From: an uncultured Bacteroidota bacterium | GTDB lineage: Bacteria > Bacteroidota > Bacteroidia > Bacteroidales > UBA932 | DNA length: 64,000 bases | Direction: 5' to 3' | NCBI GenBank assembly: GCA_937901965.1 | Contig: CALGSW010000001.1 | Location: 186,001 to 250,000, forward strand | Part shown: positions 61,287 to 64,000 of the stretch, piece after piece | Layout: each line of letters starts with the position of its first letter | Numbering within the stretch: the first letter of the stretch is position 1 | Program-made: the position numbers and the translations under genes | The notes under the pieces: model-generated | Databases searched by the model: none | What the model was told of the DNA's origin: nothing | Seen by the model: the letters and a program-made list of their open reading frames with translations, nothing else

Positions 61287-62207
61287 TTAATTTTGTAAAA
61301 ATAGAATATTTTTTTTGATGGTCTCAAATGAGGCTCTTCTAAGCGGCCAGGTCAGCGCAAAAAAGAGAGATCCAAATGGAGATACTGCAAAAATAAGTGT
61401 AAGCAGATACCATTTAAATATTTTTAATCTGAATCTTCTTTCCGGATCTCCATATTTCCCCTTTTTTAACACCCATTTAGCCCAGGCACCCCAAATTTTA
61501 TTCCCGTTATTTTCAATAAAATACAAGCTTGGATTGAATCTGAGGGCACCTTTTTCAACAATCATTTCCTGTAACTCTCTAAAATTGCGGCTCTCTATAG
61601 CATTGTATAAATCATCAGATAACCCGGAGAGTAGCTCAATATCTTGATTTGATACGCCTGCTGCAGGTAGATACTTTGTTGCCTCTTTTTTATTATTTAT
61701 AAGCCATCTGAAGATTGTAAGGACACTTATGAGATTGTTGTGTCTGTCTTCCAGAGCAATGTGAGCCGTAAGATTTGCCCCTGATTGCTCTAGCTGTGTT
61801 TTAATACTTTTAATAGCCGAAACCCACATATTCCTTGTTCCTCCAACTGCTATAACATCCCTTCCTGAAAGATAAAGCATTGTCTCTTTACTTTTGAGAA
61901 ACGATGCTACCGGAATTGATGGTGCCAGGAACCACGGCTGATATCCAAGAACAACAATATCAGCATCTAATACATCAGAAAAATCCATTTTCTTAAGTGT
62001 AAATGGTATTTCTGCCCTTGACTCCGGAAAAATATCATAAAACTTTTCTGAAGTCCATGGGAATGAGAAGGGCTCAATAGTTTCAATATTTTTATAAATT
62101 ACCTCACACCCTTTTAATTCAAGCGGAGTAAGCAATGAATTAAGAATTTTCTTCAGCTGACCCGTTTGGGTGTAATAAAATACAGCTACTTTCTTGCGTT
62201 TTTCCAT
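61287..62207 (-). CDS. darA: DarA-like dialkylresorcinol-forming enzyme
   Basis: A 306-residue protein with a flavodoxin-like N-terminal part (VAVFYYTQTGQLKKIL, the FMN phosphate loop; YLSGRDVIAVGGTRNMW). A C-terminal hydrophobic segment (about 268-290) could anchor it to the membrane. In the known pathway DarA aromatises the DarB product, and the flavin fold fits that oxidation. It overlaps no neighbour; LolA-like lies 3 bases upstream and DarB 10 bases downstream. Confidence 0.9.
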   Translation of the reverse strand: MEKRKKVAVFYYTQTGQLKKILNSLLTPLELKGCEVIYKNIETIEPFSFPWTSEKFYDIFPESRAEIPFTLKKMDFSDVLDADIVVLGYQPWFLAPSIPVASFLKSKETMLYLSGRDVIAVGGTRNMWVSAIKSIKTQLEQSGANLTAHIALEDRHNNLISVLTIFRWLINNKKEATKYLPAAGVSNQDIELLSGLSDDLYNAIESRNFRELQEMIVEKGALRFNPSLYFIENNGNKIWGAWAKWVLKKGKYGDPERRFRLKIFKWYLLTLIFAVSPFGSLFFALTWPLRRASFETIKKNILFLQN

Positions 62208-62210
62208 TGG

Positions 62211-62822
62211 TCAGGGTTTGAAAAATGTTGATGCAAATATTTTATTCTTAGCAATTCCTTTGAATTTATATATGGTAATATCATTACTTTTTTCGTAAAG
62301 AGAGAGTTCATTTATTGAGTAATCATAATCGCTCAGGACTAACTCAATTTTATTGTATGGATTTTGCTTTGATTTAACTTTTGGTTCAATTAAGAGCTTG
62401 TGAGAATCCTGTTCTTTACTATAAGTTACTTTATATGTATTTGGAATTGAGTTAAAATCCCCGCTCATACATGCCTCCATTACTTTTGCAAGATCTGAAA
62501 GTCCCTTTTGCTTCTCTAGAGAAAAGGTACTTGAGTTCTTAGAAGATATTATATGAATATTTGAAGATGTCATAATAATTGACATCGCCTTAGGGGAGAT
62601 ATAGTCAAAACGTACATTACCGGGACGACTATAATAAAAATTTCCAGATGAACTTACACTTTGATTCAGAACCTTAATATGCTTTATCTGATCAAAAGTT
62701 CCGGAGACAGTTTTAACCTCTGCTGAACTACGGGCAAGCGCAGAAAAAAACCTCTCAGAGTTATCCGGTCTGAAAGAGGATAGAATAAGCAAAGATGATA
62801 TTAAGAAAATTACCTTTTTCAT
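62211..62822 (-). CDS. LolA-like outer-membrane lipoprotein carrier family protein
   Basis: A 203-residue secreted protein from the ATG at 62822 with signal peptide (VIFLISSLLILSSF). The mature part has the LolA/LppM-like half-barrel pattern: VKTVSGTFDQIKHIKVL, GNFYYSRPGNVRFDYISP, NKIELVLSDYDYSINELSLYE and GIAKNKIFASTFF. Such proteins accompany aryl polyene clusters and may carry the lipid product or precursor across the periplasm. It differs from the housekeeping lolA by being clustered here. Gap to darA is 3 bases. Confidence 0.83.
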   Translation of the reverse strand: MKKVIFLISSLLILSSFRPDNSERFFSALARSSAEVKTVSGTFDQIKHIKVLNQSVSSSGNFYYSRPGNVRFDYISPKAMSIIMTSSNIHIISSKNSSTFSLEKQKGLSDLAKVMEACMSGDFNSIPNTYKVTYSKEQDSHKLLIEPKVKSKQNPYNKIELVLSDYDYSINELSLYEKSNDITIYKFKGIAKNKIFASTFFKP

Positions 62823-62858
62823 ATAGCTATAATTCACAAATATAGTGAAAAAAAGAGT

Positions 62859-64000
62859 CTATCTTACATCAAGAAACTTGATAGGTTTTCTGCTCTGAGG
62901 AGGCAATATAGCTTTAGTTAGTAATTCTATAGGTTCAAAACTAATTTCCGGGGCAACCCTAATTCTTGCTCTGAAATGCTCTTTGATTTTTCTTTCAAAT
63001 GAATCGGAAGGTTTGTTTGTACCAATCTTTATTAAGATTGAATCAGTCCCAAGTGAATTTGTATAAACCTGCACCTGATAATTAACAATCCCTTCAATAT
63101 TATCAAGTACGTCATACAATGCAGATGGGTATAGAGTAGTTCCTTTATATTTTATCATCTGGCCCTTTCTTCCCAGAATTGGGCTCAGACGTGTACTATT
63201 CCTGCCACAACTACACTTTTGAGTAAAAGCCCTGCAGAGATCTCCGGTCTTAAATCTGATAAGGGGCATACCTTCAACACCCAGAGTTGTTATTACAAGC
63301 TCACCGATTTCACCCTCTTTAACGACTTTTTCACTCTCATCAAGAATTTCAACTATTATCAGGTCCGGCTGATGATGAGCACCGCATAGGTGTTCACATT
63401 CCGTAAATGAACTCTGCATCTCTGTAGAAGCATATGTTGAGTGCAAAGAAATATCAGGCCATAGTTGTTTAATTTTTCTGGTTAGAGTGTTATCAGTAAG
63501 ATCTGTATCTCTGAGCGGTTCACCTATACAGATAGCTCTTTTCAGCGAAGTTTCGCCCAGGTCAATATTGTTCTTTGAGGCATACTCTGCAAGTTTGATA
63601 AGAAAAGAGGGGACCACTATACATGATTCCGGTTTCACATTAAGGATTGAACTCCATTGAAGTTCAGGGATACCGTTGCCTACCCTTACTATCCCGGATC
63701 CCAGTTCTCTTGCACCCAGAAAATATGCAAGTCCTGCCATAAACCTTCGGTCAAGAGTTGTCATTATTTGTATTACCTCATTGTTTTTGCAGCCGGCAGT
63801 CGTGAAGGAGACCATTTCATTGTATGCCAGTCTGTCAAGGTCATTTTCTGTAAGCATGAAGGTAACTGGCTCCCCAAGTGTACCTGACGTTGTAACATAG
63901 TCAATCACCTTGTCTCTTGAAACACACAAAAATGAATCATTATGAAGCTGCAGATCCTGCTTGTCTGTTGTTGGTAAGAGAGAGAGGTCACCGGAGGTTT
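62859..64000 (-). CDS. Phenylacetate-CoA ligase-like AMP-forming enzyme (5' end beyond window)
   Basis: The reading frame stays open to the right edge, so the real start lies outside the window; 380 codons are visible. The phosphate loop is VTTSGTLGEPV. HSTYASTEMQ, GEIGELVITTLGVEGMPLIRFKTGDLC and GRKGQMIKYKGTTLYPSALYD are adenylate-forming/phenylacetate-CoA-ligase signatures. A zinc-type cysteine pair appears in CSCGRN. In aryl polyene clusters such ligases activate an aryl acid starter, which is the likely role here. Absent from the N-terminus: roughly 40-60 residues. Confidence 0.85.
   Translation of the reverse strand, partial: TSGDLSLLPTTDKQDLQLHNDSFLCVSRDKVIDYVTTSGTLGEPVTFMLTENDLDRLAYNEMVSFTTAGCKNNEVIQIMTTLDRRFMAGLAYFLGARELGSGIVRVGNGIPELQWSSILNVKPESCIVVPSFLIKLAEYASKNNIDLGETSLKRAICIGEPLRDTDLTDNTLTRKIKQLWPDISLHSTYASTEMQSSFTECEHLCGAHHQPDLIIVEILDESEKVVKEGEIGELVITTLGVEGMPLIRFKTGDLCRAFTQKCSCGRNSTRLSPILGRKGQMIKYKGTTLYPSALYDVLDNIEGIVNYQVQVYTNSLGTDSILIKIGTNKPSDSFERKIKEHFRARIRVAPEISFEPIELLTKAILPPQSRKPIKFLDVR

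Noticed and set aside
1..64000. CRISPR arrays, insertion sequences and rRNA genes
   Set aside because: No regularly spaced direct repeats, transposase motifs or rRNA-like stretches were noticed in a visual read of the window.

Overview
The window is a low-GC, gene-dense stretch of a Bacteroidota chromosome, most likely from the order Bacteroidales. Supporting signs are repeated promoters of the TTTG / TAnnTTTG type, the near absence of purine-rich ribosome binding sites, a TonB-dependent receptor with a carboxypeptidase-regulatory-like N-terminus, and several families typical of the phylum (DUF349, DUF4301, DUF4492 next to cydAB, TIGR02757, DUF2764 inside a V-ATPase operon, a 30-residue mS38/bS22-like basic protein). 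Species cannot be read from the sequence. A cytochrome bd oxidase, a sodium-pumping methylmalonyl-CoA decarboxylase and a V-type ATPase suggest an anaerobic or microaerobic lifestyle with propionate-type metabolism.

Layout. 1-1.9 kb: RNase G (cut by the window edge), a tiny ribosomal-type protein and HU, all on the minus strand. 2.2-5.3 kb: lon and ung. 5.3-9.6 kb (minus): YggS, YidC and a DUF349 protein. 9.7-16.7 kb: trmD, a polyferredoxin membrane protein with a Tat-type DUF362 protein, then DUF4492-cydA-cydB. 16.7-23 kb: an M28 peptidase, a three-gene ABC/GntR unit with a candidate operator, and a TonB-type receptor. 23-28.2 kb: folD, ffh, a TetR regulator, lysA and a divergent deoxyhypusine-synthase-like gene. 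28.3-33.8 kb: a small membrane protein, an ECF sigma factor with a membrane partner, then recF-DUF721-pdxB-DUF4301. 33.9-35.3 kb: a TPR protein and yebC.

35.4-47.3 kb is an energy-conversion block. Methylmalonyl-CoA epimerase and four decarboxylase subunits are followed, after a terminator and a new promoter, by a seven-gene V-type ATPase operon. The rotor subunit keeps the glutamate/glutamine/threonine ligands of sodium-binding rotors, so both machines probably share a sodium circuit.

47.4-56.4 kb: glmM with a NamZ-like muramidase, BI-1, bL31, a BlaI/M56 regulatory pair with two tandem palindromes, TIGR02757, a zeta-type kinase with an overlapping 51-codon ORF, an M14 peptidase, tRNA-Gly(CCC) and a small secreted TonB-C-like protein.

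56.4-64 kb is the most distinctive accessory region: nine tightly packed minus-strand genes (phenylacetate-CoA-ligase-like enzyme, LolA-like protein, DarA, DarB, HTH protein, BtrH-type protein, ABC ATPase, ABC permease, acyl carrier protein). It resembles the dialkylresorcinol/flexirubin (aryl polyene) clusters of Bacteroidota and continues beyond the right edge. No CRISPR array, insertion sequence, phage or integrase gene was seen. No gene-free stretch exceeds 300 bases.
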